DNA of 15,650 bases from JBBQSN01 sp038213835 (GTDB lineage Bacteria; Actinomycetota; Actinomycetes; Actinomycetales; CAWJMD01). The DNA is taken from assembly GCA_038213835.1 (NCBI GenBank), contig JBBQSN010000080.1, positions 1 to 15,650 of the forward strand, written 5' to 3'. The notes under the pieces were generated by a model. It made no database searches and was not told the DNA's origin. It was given only the letters and a program-made list of their open reading frames with translations. Below, one piece after another: positions 7,732 to 15,304 of this stretch (position 1 is its first letter; each line of letters begins with the position of its first letter). The position numbers and the translations under genes are program-made.

Positions 7732-8409
7732 GTGACCGCGCGCCCCCTGTCCGAGCTGGTCCACCCCTCCTGGGTCCCGGCGCTGGAGCCGGTGGCCGAG
7801 CAGGTCGCCGACCTGGGGCAGATGCTGCGCGGCGAGATCGCCTCCGCTCGGGGGTACCTGCCGGCCGGCGACCGCGTGCTGCGGGCGTTCGCCGACCCGT
7901 ACGAGGCCGTCCGGGTCCTGGTCGTCGGCCAGGACCCCTACCCGACGCCGGGGCACGCCATCGGCCTCAGCTTCGCCGTGGAGCGCTCGGTCCGTCCGCT
8001 CCCCCGGAGCCTGCAGAACGTCTACGCCGAGCTCGCCAGCGACACCGGAATCACGCCGCCCTCGCACGGCGACCTGTCCGGCTGGGCGGCGCAGGGCGTC
8101 CTGCTGCTGAACCGGGTCCTGACCGTCTCCCCGGGGAACCCGGGGTCGCACCGCGGCCGCGGCTGGGAGGACGTCACCGACGCGGCCGTCCGGGCGCTGG
8201 TCGCGCGCGGCACCCCGCTGGTGGCGGTGCTGTGGGGCCGCGACGCCCAGGCCCTGGTCCCCCTGCTCGGGTCGACGCCGACGGTCACGAGCGTGCACCC
8301 GAGCCCGCTGTCGGCCTCGCGCGGGTTCTTCGGGTCCGCGCCGTTCTCGCAGGTCGACGCCTCGCTGGTCGCGCAGGGCTCCGAGCCGGTGGACTGGTCG
8401 CTGCCCTGA
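7732..8409 (+). CDS. ung: Uracil-DNA glycosylase, family 1
   Basis: Removes uracil from DNA by hydrolysing the N-glycosidic bond, the first step of base-excision repair. The product is 225 residues, the normal length. The water-activating motif is GQDPYPTPGHA (66-76) with Asp68; the proline after the Tyr instead of histidine is the form seen in mycobacterial Ung. LLLNRVLTV (124-132) supplies the uracil-reading Asn127, and HPSPLSA (189-195) the catalytic His189 and the minor-groove intercalation loop. The GTG at 7732 lacks a ribosome site but has a -10 element 7 nt upstream, so it is probably leaderless. It is divergent from the DUF3263 gene; the ThrE-like gene follows 57 bp later in the same direction with its own -10. 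Confidence 0.97.
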   Translation: MTARPLSELVHPSWVPALEPVAEQVADLGQMLRGEIASARGYLPAGDRVLRAFADPYEAVRVLVVGQDPYPTPGHAIGLSFAVERSVRPLPRSLQNVYAELASDTGITPPSHGDLSGWAAQGVLLLNRVLTVSPGNPGSHRGRGWEDVTDAAVRALVARGTPLVAVLWGRDAQALVPLLGSTPTVTSVHPSPLSASRGFFGSAPFSQVDASLVAQGSEPVDWSLP

Positions 8410-8454
8410 CGCCAGGTGCCGCCGAGGCCGGTCCGGCACCCGCCCGGACGGACC

Positions 8455-8460
8455 TACCCT
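8455..8460 (+). promoter_or_regulatory. Predicted -10 element of the ThrE-like gene (leaderless)
   Basis: TACCCT lies 6 nt before the GTG at 8467 with no ribosome binding site between. This supports the 8467 start over the earlier in-frame GTG at 8416, which lies before this promoter element. Confidence 0.5.
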
Positions 8461-8466
8461 GGACGG

Positions 8467-9855
8467 GTGTCAGACCGCCCCCACCACCCCCGCCTCGGCG
8501 ACCGGGCCCGCCGTGCCTTCGCCGGGACCGGGACGCCGACCGTCCAGATCGGCCTGCGCGCGCCGCACTCGAGCCTGGACGACCTCGCCGCCCACGCCGC
8601 GCTCGAGCTGGCGCTGCGGATCGGCGAGGCGATGGTGGCCCTCGGCGTGCCCGCGGCCGACGTCACCGCGACCGTGCTCCGGGTCGCCGCCGCGCACGGG
8701 ATGGACCGGTGCCAGGTCGACGTCACGTTCACCTCGCTCACCGTCAGCTGGGACCGCGACGACGCCGTCCCGCTCACCGGGATGCGGATCGTCCGCGCCC
8801 GCACGCAGGACTACACCCGGCTGCAGGCCGTGACCGAGCTCGCCCGGGAGGTCGTGGAGGGCGGCGTCCCCGTCGACGACGCCCACCGCCGGCTCGACGA
8901 GGCCCTCAACGCGCCGCACCCGTACCAGCGCTGGGTCGTCACCGCCGCGCTGGCCGGGATGGCCTCCGCGGTCGGCGTCCTGCTCGGGGGTGACTGGCTG
9001 GTGGCCCTGGTCGCCGCGGTGAGCACGGCGGGTGTCGACCAGCTGATGCGCCAGCTCGGCCGCTGGGGGCTCCCGCAGTTCTTCCAGCAGGTCGCCGCTG
9101 CCGCGCTGGCCACGGGGGTCGCCGTCCTCCTGCTCGTCCTGGACGTCCCGGTGCGGACCTCGTTAGTCGTCGCGGCGGGCATCGTCGTGCTGCTCGCCGG
9201 GCTGGGGCTGGTCGGGGCGGCCGAGGACGCCATCAGCGGCTTCCACGTCACGGCCGCCGCGCGCGGCGCCGAGGTGCTCACCCTCACCGCCGGCATCGTC
9301 GTCGGCATCGCGGCGGTGCTCGACCTGGCCCGCCGGCTCGAGGTGCCGCTGTCGGTCCTCGGCCCCAGCGAGTCCACCGCGCCGCTGCCGGTGCAGGTGC
9401 TGGCGGCGGCCGCCATCGCCGGCTGCTTCGCGCTCGCGGCGTACGCCCGCCCACGCCCGGCGCTGGTCGCCGCCCTCGCGGGCGGACTGGCCTGGACCAC
9501 GTTCGCTGCGGCGTCGGTGCTCCAGGTCTCCGACGCCGTGGCCGGCGCGCTGGCCGCCGCGGTGCTGGGCTTCGTCGGCGAGGTGCTGACCGACCGGCTC
9601 CGGGTGCCGCCGCTGCTCGTGGCGGTGTGCGGCATCATCGCGCTGCTGCCGGGGCTGGCCATCTACCGCGGGCTGTACTGGATCATCGTCGAGGGCAACC
9701 TCCAGGCCGGTCTCGGCAGCCTCACCTCGGCCCTGGCCGTGGGCCTCGGGCTCGCCGCCGGCGTCACCCTCGGGGAGTTCCTCGCCACCCCCGTGCGCAC
9801 CCGGATCGACCGGTTCGAGAGGTCGGTCCGCCGGCACGCCGCTCCCCCGCAGTGA
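8467..9855 (+). CDS. Threonine/serine exporter, ThrE family
   Basis: A 462-residue fusion of the two ThrE halves. The N-terminal cytosolic part (1-150) and following helices belong to the ThrE (DUF1212) domain, with the characteristic LALRIGEAMVALGVPAADVTATVLRVAAAHG and GMRIVRARTQDYTRLQAVTEL. About ten hydrophobic segments follow from residue 155 to 440. The last third is the ThrE_2 (DUF3815) domain, with the conserved IIALLPGLAIYRGLY (390-404). Family members export threonine or serine using the proton gradient; the substrate here is inferred. GTG at 8467 is chosen because of the -10 element before it. Leu233 is encoded by TTA (9163-9165), very rare in this GC-rich sequence. The gene ends 19 bp from the convergent amidohydrolase, with a hairpin between. 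Confidence 0.93.
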   Translation: MSDRPHHPRLGDRARRAFAGTGTPTVQIGLRAPHSSLDDLAAHAALELALRIGEAMVALGVPAADVTATVLRVAAAHGMDRCQVDVTFTSLTVSWDRDDAVPLTGMRIVRARTQDYTRLQAVTELAREVVEGGVPVDDAHRRLDEALNAPHPYQRWVVTAALAGMASAVGVLLGGDWLVALVAAVSTAGVDQLMRQLGRWGLPQFFQQVAAAALATGVAVLLLVLDVPVRTSLVVAAGIVVLLAGLGLVGAAEDAISGFHVTAAARGAEVLTLTAGIVVGIAAVLDLARRLEVPLSVLGPSESTAPLPVQVLAAAAIAGCFALAAYARPRPALVAALAGGLAWTTFAAASVLQVSDAVAGALAAAVLGFVGEVLTDRLRVPPLLVAVCGIIALLPGLAIYRGLYWIIVEGNLQAGLGSLTSALAVGLGLAAGVTLGEFLATPVRTRIDRFERSVRRHAAPPQ

Positions 9856-9867
9856 CCGGCTCGGCGC

Positions 9868-9885
9868 GCAGGGGTCAGCCCCTGC
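9868..9885. terminator. Hairpin between convergent genes (possible bidirectional terminator)
   Basis: GCAGGGG, a TCAG loop, CCCCTGC: a perfect 7-bp stem with a 4-base loop, symmetrical on both strands, between the ThrE-like stop (9855) and the end of the amidohydrolase. The amidohydrolase stop codon sits in the loop. No T-run follows on either side, so intrinsic termination is possible but not certain. Confidence 0.45.
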
Positions 9886-11104
9886 TCGCGGCGTGACCCG
9901 GGGCGTAGGGGTCCTCGGTGACGCCGACGCCGCTCTCGTGGTCGAAGCGGTAGACCTCGCGGCCGGCGACGAACACGGTCAGCGCCCGCGACATGACGTC
10001 CAGGGGGTCGCCGGACCAGAGCACGACGTCGGCGTCCTTGCCCTTGGCGAGCGAGCCGACCCGGTCGTCCAGGCCCATGATCCTGGCCGGGTTGATGGTG
10101 AGGGCGCGCAGCGCCTCGTCGCGGTCCAGGCCGTCCTTGACGGCCAGCGTGGCCTGGTGGACCAGGAAGTGGATCGGCACGACGGGGTGGTCGGTGGTGA
10201 TCGCGATCATCACGCCGGCACGGGCGAGCAGGCCCGGGTTGCGCAGCGAGCGGTGCCGGAGCTCGACCTTGCTGCGGGTGGTGAACAGCGGGCCGATCAC
10301 GACCGGGATGCCCTTGGCGGCCAGGACGTCGGCGATGAGGTGGCCCTCGGTGCCGTGGTTGACGATCAGCCGGTAGCCGAACTCCTCGGAGAGCCGGATC
10401 GCGGTGGAGATGTCGTCGGCGCGGTGCGAGTGCTGCGACCAGGGCAGCTCGCCGTCCAGGACCCGGACCAGCACCTCCATGGTGGTGTCGCGGTCGAACG
10501 GCTCGCGCGCCTTCGCGGCCTTGTCGCGCCTGGCCTTGTAGTCCTGCGCCTTCGTGAACGCGTCGCGGATGACCGCGGCCACTCCCTGCCGCGTGGAGGG
10601 CAGCTTCTTCTGGTCGCCGTAGACGCGCTTGGGGTTCTCGCCCAGCGCGCTCTTGACGCTCGCGGGCTGCTTGATCACCATCTCGTCGACGATCCGGCCC
10701 CACGTCTTCAGCGCGACCGTCTGGCCACCGATCGGGTTGCCCGAGCCGGGCTTGACCACGGCGGTGGTGACACCGCCCGACAGCGCGTCGCGGAAGCCCT
10801 CCTCCGCCGGGTTGATGGCGTCGAGCGCGCGCATCCGGGCGCCGTTCGGGTCGGTCATCTCGTTGGTGTCCTGGCCGGCCCAGCCCTCGGCCTCCTCGTG
10901 CACGCCCATGTGCGCGTGCGCCTCGACGAAGCCGGGCAGCACCCACTGGCCCGCGGCGTCGACGATCCTGGCCCCCTTGGGGACGCGGACGTTCGGGCCG
11001 ACGCCGGCGACCTTGCCGTCGCGCAGCAGCACCGTCCCGCCCTCGATCGGGTCACCCTCGACCGGGACCACGTACCCACCGGTGATCGCCACGACCTCTG
11101 CCAC
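9875..11104 (-). CDS. Amidohydrolase, imidazolonepropionase-like
   Basis: A 409-residue metal-dependent hydrolase of the amidohydrolase superfamily. The small beta-sandwich comes first (VAITGGYVVPVEGDPIEGGTVLLRDGKVAGVG), then the TIM barrel. Metal ligands expected from the family are visible: HAH at 63-65 after VLPGFVEA, His225/227 in QHSHRADDI, His250/255 in NHGTEGH, and Asp305 in TTDHP. The C-terminal return to the sandwich is SLAKGKDADVVLWSGDPLDV. These enzymes hydrolyse amide or related C-N bonds in cyclic or dipeptide-like compounds; the substrate is not predictable here. The frame is open to a GTG at 11167, but GTG at 11104 is preferred because GAGG lies 5 nt before it and the sandwich starts there. 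The helicase-like gene lies upstream in the same direction, 265 bp away. Confidence 0.92.
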   Translation of the reverse strand: MAEVVAITGGYVVPVEGDPIEGGTVLLRDGKVAGVGPNVRVPKGARIVDAAGQWVLPGFVEAHAHMGVHEEAEGWAGQDTNEMTDPNGARMRALDAINPAEEGFRDALSGGVTTAVVKPGSGNPIGGQTVALKTWGRIVDEMVIKQPASVKSALGENPKRVYGDQKKLPSTRQGVAAVIRDAFTKAQDYKARRDKAAKAREPFDRDTTMEVLVRVLDGELPWSQHSHRADDISTAIRLSEEFGYRLIVNHGTEGHLIADVLAAKGIPVVIGPLFTTRSKVELRHRSLRNPGLLARAGVMIAITTDHPVVPIHFLVHQATLAVKDGLDRDEALRALTINPARIMGLDDRVGSLAKGKDADVVLWSGDPLDVMSRALTVFVAGREVYRFDHESGVGVTEDPYAPGHAASRG

Positions 11105-11183
11105 GTCAGCCTCGTTCCCGCGGCCCGGCGGCCGCGTCTCGTCGTGCGGGACTCCCGACCCAACCACAGCAGGGCGAGGTGCT

Positions 11184-11206
11184 GCGATCCGAGGGGGCTC
11201 GGACGC
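11184..11206 (-). terminator. Hairpin in the gap between the helicase-like gene and the amidohydrolase
   Basis: GCG (11184-11186), one bulged A, TCCGAG (11188-11193), loop GGGG, CTCGGA (11198-11203), CGC (11204-11206): a 9-bp stem with one bulge. It is the only clear structure I see in the 265-bp gap 11105-11369, which otherwise holds no supported gene. It could end helicase transcripts or lie in the amidohydrolase leader; no T-run is present. Confidence 0.35.
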
Positions 11207-11369
11207 GGTCCGGCCAGCTCTGGACCGTGACGTGCCGGCTCGGTGGCCCTGCCGTCCGCGGAGCCATCATCTCCCACCGTGACGGCTTCCTGCCGCAGGG
11301 CGTCTCACGTCTGCCACCCCGACCGACATCGGACGCCGAGTCGTGCGGGCACTGCTGGGAGCCGGTGGG

Positions 11370-14300
11370 TCAGCGGCCGAGCGTGCGGGCGACGGCGCCG
11401 TCGAGGTCGCGGGCCAGCTGCTCGGCGCCGACGTGCAGCACGCGCCAGCCGAACCGGGCCAGCGCGGTCGTCAGATGCCGTTGCTCGCGGACCAGCTCGG
11501 TGGTCGTCGCCGGGTCGTCGTCGGGGACGGGGGTGCCGTCCCACAGCACGGCGGTCCTCGGGCCCTCCGGCACGGTGACGACGAGATCCGGTGCGCCCCA
11601 GCCGATCCCCGGCCCCGGGTCGGGGGCGAGAACTCCGCTGCCCGCAGCCCGCAGCGCCTCGACGAACCGGAGCAGCAGCGGGTCCGTGGGCGGCGCCGTG
11701 CGATCGGCCCGCTCGACCGTCTCGTCGCTCCAGGCCGCGGCGTCCAGCAGCGCGTGCAGCGCGCGGGCGCCGTCGGTGGTGACCTTGTCCGGGTCGAGGT
11801 CGGAGGCGAGCACGCTGGAGACGACCGTGAGCCGCTGCCGGGCGCGACTGGCCCCCACCCTGAGCAGCCGGTCACCGGCGACGCCGTCGAGGGGGCCGAA
11901 CCGGTGCAGCACCCGTCCGTGCGGCGTGCGCCCGGTGCCGACGGCGAGCACGACGTGGTCGCGCACGCTGTCGTCGGCGTTCCACAGGTCGGTGACCACG
12001 AACGGCTCGGGGGCGTCGCGGGAGACCCAGCGGGCCAGCGCGGGGTCCTCGCGCAGCGCCAGGCGCAGCACGTCGGCGACCGCGAGGGCCTCCGTCCGCG
12101 TCACGGTCAGCACCGCGAGCGAGGTGGTCGGGTGATCGCGCACGTGCTCGCCCACCAGCGCCACCACGCGGGCCACCTCGGCCTGCGGCGGCTGCTCGGT
12201 GGCCTCGGCCGTCACGGGCACGGTGCCGTCGGCGACGTGGTCGAGCACCGGACCGACGTCCTGGGCGGCGGGGACGGCCGACGGCGCCCGGTCGCCCGGG
12301 AGCACCTCGACCAGAGCCCGGGGACGGCGGTGCGAGCGCTCCAGGACGAGCGTGGGCAACCGTCCCTGCGTGGCCTCGAGCAGGCTCCGCCGGGTGGTGC
12401 GCTCGACGGCGCCGCCCTCGTCACCGGCCCCGAGGTCGATCGCGACGGGCGGCAGCCCCCCGGGGTCGCCGACGACGGCCACCTGCCGTGCCCGCACGAC
12501 GGCCAGGACGCCCTCGGCCTCACCGGTGCGGTGCGCACCGAGCACGACGAGGGTGTCGACCACCTCCTCGCCGAGAGCGGGAACGGCCAGGGCGGTGACC
12601 GCCCGGAGGCGCGCCCCGGAGGCGCCGGCAACGTCGGCCGGCGTGTCGGGCGAGGTGTCCCACCCGGAGTCGGACACGTCCATCTCGTCCAGAACACCAC
12701 GGTGCCAGGCGATCTCGAGCTCGTCGGTGACCCGAGCGCGGTCGGCTCCCTCCAGCGCCAGCCGGTCAACCAGAGCGGTCAGCCCGAGCGAGTCGAGGTC
12801 GGCAAGAAGGCCGTTGCGCTGCGGCAGCACCTGCAGGTCCTCCCCCGCCGCGGACAGCACGGCCAGCCGGGCGTCGAGGGCGTCGAGCTCCAGCTCGTCG
12901 AGCGCGCCGCCCTCTGCGGTGCCGGCCAGCACGGGGTCGAGTACCTGCAGGTGGCCCAGCACGGCGTGGTGGGCGGCGTCGGCACCGGCCAGGTCGGCGG
13001 GCACGCTCGGTCCGCGGGTGTCGCCGGAGAGCGCCGTCCACTCCTCGATCTCGGTGCGGGCACGCACCAGGGCGCTGTGCAGGTCGGCCACCCGCATGCC
13101 CGGCCGCACGAGCCGCTCGCCCTCCTGCCGCCAGCGCCGGCGCTCCAGCAGCGACATCTCGACGCCGTTCGCCCGGCGCCACTGGCTGCTCCCGGTCGCC
13201 TGGATCAGCTCGGGGTGAGCTCGCTCGTAGACGGCCGGGGTGAAGACGTCGAGCGTGTCGCGCACGGACACCAGCAGGTCGAGCTGGCGACCCCAGTCGG
13301 CCACCCGTCGGGCCGGTGCCAGACCGGTCTCGGCCGACGTGCGGCCGAGCACCTCCCGCGCGGCGGGGAGGTCCTCGGCGTGCAACCGCCGGACGGCGTC
13401 CAGCGCCTCCGCCGCCGCCTCGGGGGTGGTGAGATCTGCTCCGGCCCAGGGGCTCGTCCTCGCCACCTGCTCGTAGGCGTCGACCTCGCCGGCCTGCACC
13501 ATCAGCTCGGCGGCCTGCGAGCGGGCACGGTCCGAGGCGAGCGCGCGCAGCGTGCGGGGCCCCAGCTCGTCGCCGGCCCGGGTGCCGCCCTCTGGGGCGG
13601 CGCCGAGCTCGACCAGGCGACGCAGCACGTCGAGGCGGCTGCGTCCCCAGGGGTGCTGCAGGCGGTGCAGCTCGGTGCGCGCGGTGACGGCAGCCGTCAC
13701 GTCCATGGTGGGCACGCCGTCGTCGAGCCGGGACCGCAGCTCGTCGAGGTCGGCCTGGTGCGGGGCGACGACGAGCAGCGAGCGGCCGGCCGCGTCGGCC
13801 TGCTCCACCAGGGCGGCGACCACCTCGGTGGCCCCGGTGCCCGGCGCGGCCTCGACCCGGACGTCGGCACCCGCCACGACGGCGTCCAGCACGGCCTGCT
13901 GGGACGGGTCGAGCCGCGCCGAGCGGTGACTTCGCGCGGCGGCGGCGGGCGGCGGCAAGGCGCCCGCATCGCCGGCGTCGACGACCAGCGTGCGCACCAG
14001 CGGGTGCTCGGCCAGCGCGGTGCTTCGAGCTCGGAGGTCGGCGACGAGGCCGGGTCCGACCGCCGCGAAGGCGCCGACGAAGGTGCGGTCGTGCACGCGC
14101 GCGCCGTCCAGCCGCTCCAGCGCGGTCGCGACGGCCCTGGGATCGTCCGGGGAGACGCCCTGTAGCACAGCCTTCCCGGCGAGTCGCCGGACGAGAGCCG
14201 GATTGAGGAACGGGTCCCCGTCGGGAACCAGCTCGAAGTCGGACCCACCCCGCGGGACCAGGGCGAGCGGCCGCAGCACGGTGGGCGCCGTCACGGCGGG

Positions 14301-14639
14301 GCCGTCCGGCGGCTGCCAGGTGAGCAGGCCGCTGGCGAGCCGGCTGCCGGGCAGCCCGAGGTCGTCGGTCAGGCGTCCGGCGGCGACCCGGATCGCCCGG
14401 GCACGGCGCAGAGCGCCCGTGAGCGTGCTCGGCTCACGGAACAGGGTCGACAGCGTGGTCTCGCGGCCGGCGAGGAAGGCGGCCAGGCCCGACGGGTGCG
14501 CCGTCCCGAGGTCCAGCAGCAGCGGCGAGCCCTCGTCCAGGTCGAGCAGGTCGTCGCGGCCCCCGATCGCCAGCAGATCCGCCTCCCAGCGATGCAGGGC
14601 GTCGTCGGGCAGGCCGGGGGTCGGGGTCTGCTGGGGCAC
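11370..14639 (-). CDS. DUF4011 / SF1 helicase-like / Vsr-like protein with degenerate catalytic motifs
   Basis: A 1,089-residue soluble protein. Residues 15-155 look like DUF4011 (RWEADLLAIGGRDDLLDLD; RARAIRVAAGRLTDDLGLPG; LTWQPPDG..APTVLRPLALVP; NPALVRRL). A superfamily 1 helicase core follows: Q-motif LDPSQQAVL (243-251), Walker A position APGTGAT (265-271), a helical insertion (about 310-680), motif II position VVLGAHR (698-704), motif III GDPGGLPP (724-731), motif V position NADDSVRDHV (887-896) and motif VI VGASRARQR (928-936). A Vsr/REase_MTES_1575-like domain ends it (about 985-1089: PDLVVTV, AVLWDG, ALARFGWRVLHV). Key residues look lost: Walker A Lys to Ala270, motif II DE to LG, motif III Gln to Gly728, nuclease Glu to Leu1032. 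GTG at 14639 is chosen because TAGCGT lies 7 nt upstream and the longer frame would overlap the sigma factor gene. Helicase-like ancestry is confident; an inactive role is inferred. Confidence 0.87.
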   Translation of the reverse strand: MPQQTPTPGLPDDALHRWEADLLAIGGRDDLLDLDEGSPLLLDLGTAHPSGLAAFLAGRETTLSTLFREPSTLTGALRRARAIRVAAGRLTDDLGLPGSRLASGLLTWQPPDGPAVTAPTVLRPLALVPRGGSDFELVPDGDPFLNPALVRRLAGKAVLQGVSPDDPRAVATALERLDGARVHDRTFVGAFAAVGPGLVADLRARSTALAEHPLVRTLVVDAGDAGALPPPAAAARSHRSARLDPSQQAVLDAVVAGADVRVEAAPGTGATEVVAALVEQADAAGRSLLVVAPHQADLDELRSRLDDGVPTMDVTAAVTARTELHRLQHPWGRSRLDVLRRLVELGAAPEGGTRAGDELGPRTLRALASDRARSQAAELMVQAGEVDAYEQVARTSPWAGADLTTPEAAAEALDAVRRLHAEDLPAAREVLGRTSAETGLAPARRVADWGRQLDLLVSVRDTLDVFTPAVYERAHPELIQATGSSQWRRANGVEMSLLERRRWRQEGERLVRPGMRVADLHSALVRARTEIEEWTALSGDTRGPSVPADLAGADAAHHAVLGHLQVLDPVLAGTAEGGALDELELDALDARLAVLSAAGEDLQVLPQRNGLLADLDSLGLTALVDRLALEGADRARVTDELEIAWHRGVLDEMDVSDSGWDTSPDTPADVAGASGARLRAVTALAVPALGEEVVDTLVVLGAHRTGEAEGVLAVVRARQVAVVGDPGGLPPVAIDLGAGDEGGAVERTTRRSLLEATQGRLPTLVLERSHRRPRALVEVLPGDRAPSAVPAAQDVGPVLDHVADGTVPVTAEATEQPPQAEVARVVALVGEHVRDHPTTSLAVLTVTRTEALAVADVLRLALREDPALARWVSRDAPEPFVVTDLWNADDSVRDHVVLAVGTGRTPHGRVLHRFGPLDGVAGDRLLRVGASRARQRLTVVSSVLASDLDPDKVTTDGARALHALLDAAAWSDETVERADRTAPPTDPLLLRFVEALRAAGSGVLAPDPGPGIGWGAPDLVVTVPEGPRTAVLWDGTPVPDDDPATTTELVREQRHLTTALARFGWRVLHVGAEQLARDLDGAVARTLGR

Positions 14640-14646
14640 CCGTCCA

Positions 14647-14652
14647 ACGCTA
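14647..14652 (-). promoter_or_regulatory. Predicted -10 element of the helicase-like gene (leaderless)
   Basis: On the minus strand TAGCGT lies 7 nt before the GTG at 14639, with no ribosome site between. The bases leading into the start codon, TGGACGGGTG, are identical to those at the ThrE-like gene start. The rest of the 104-bp gap to the sigma factor gene shows no clear operator. Confidence 0.5.
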
Positions 14653-14743
14653 CCCACTGATCCTGGGCGCCAGGCCCACCACCGCGCGCGCCCCGACGGC
14701 CTGTCGGCGAAAGACCTGGGCCCGAGCCGGACACCATGGGGAC

Positions 14744-15304
14744 GTGAGCCCTGCCGACCCTGCGGACGACCCGCGGCGGCGACGCCTCGAGGAGGTCGTC
14801 GCCGAGGTCGGCGTGCCGCTGCAGCGCTACCTGGTCCGCCGGGCCGACCCCGGGACGGCCGACGACGTCCTCGGCGACGTGCTGCTGGTGCTGTGGCGGC
14901 GGATCGACGACGTCCCGCAGGAGGCCGTGCTGCCCTGGTGCTACGCCGTGGCGCGGCGTTGCCTGGCCAACCAGGTTCGCGGGTCCCAGCGGCATCGGCG
15001 CCTGGTCGACCGGCTGACCCGCACCCGGCCGGAGGAGCCCGGGCCGGTCGAGCTCGACGACGAGGACCTGCACGCGGCGCTGGCGGCCCTGACGCCCACC
15101 GACGCCGAGGTGCTCCGGCTGTGGGCCTGGGAGGAGCTGGCGCCGCGCGAGATCGCGGTCGTCCTCGGCACCACGCCCAACGCCGTGAGCATCCGGCTGC
15201 ACCGGGCCAAGCAGAAGCTCCGCGACCAGCTGGCCGCCGGACGAAAGAGCGACCCCTTCCCCGGACACCTCCAGCAGGGACAGGGAAGGCAGGACCCACG
15301 GTGA
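14744..15304 (+). CDS. ECF-type RNA polymerase sigma factor
   Basis: A 186-residue group 4 (ECF) sigma factor that would direct RNA polymerase to a small regulon. Region 2 covers about 25-80, with DDVLGDVLLVLWRRIDDVP (40-58, -10 recognition and core binding) and PWCYAVARRCLANQVRG. Region 4 covers 109-163, with LHAALAALTPTDAEVLRLWAWEELAPREIAVVLGTTPNAVSIRLHRAKQKL containing the -35-binding helix-turn-helix. No region 1.1 or 3 is present. A Gln/Gly-rich tail follows. GTG at 14744 has no ribosome site; CACCAT 6 nt upstream is a weak -10. It is divergent from the helicase-like gene. Its stop overlaps the start of a membrane protein gene in a GTGA, the usual layout for a sigma factor and its membrane-bound partner or anti-sigma factor. 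Confidence 0.94.
   Translation: MSPADPADDPRRRRLEEVVAEVGVPLQRYLVRRADPGTADDVLGDVLLVLWRRIDDVPQEAVLPWCYAVARRCLANQVRGSQRHRRLVDRLTRTRPEEPGPVELDDEDLHAALAALTPTDAEVLRLWAWEELAPREIAVVLGTTPNAVSIRLHRAKQKLRDQLAAGRKSDPFPGHLQQGQGRQDPR

Noticed and set aside
11299..11337. GGCGTC ... GACGCC inverted repeat as terminator of the helicase-like gene
   Set aside because: Six-base arms separated by 27 bases without a T-run; expected often by chance at this GC content.
11105..11369. Possible small gene in the gap between amidohydrolase and helicase-like gene
   Set aside because: Open frames exist on both strands, but none has a ribosome site, a leaderless promoter or a recognisable product. Only a hairpin is supported.
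11343..14165. 940-codon open frame on the plus strand opposite the helicase-like gene
   Set aside because: Composition is typical of an antisense shadow (Gly/Arg/His/Gln rich), with no motif, while the minus-strand frame shows domain patterns throughout.
14640..15299. Upstream extension of the helicase-like protein by 220 residues
   Set aside because: The extension lies wholly over the ECF sigma gene on the other strand, is Arg/Pro/Ala-rich, and a -10 element sits right before the GTG at 14639.
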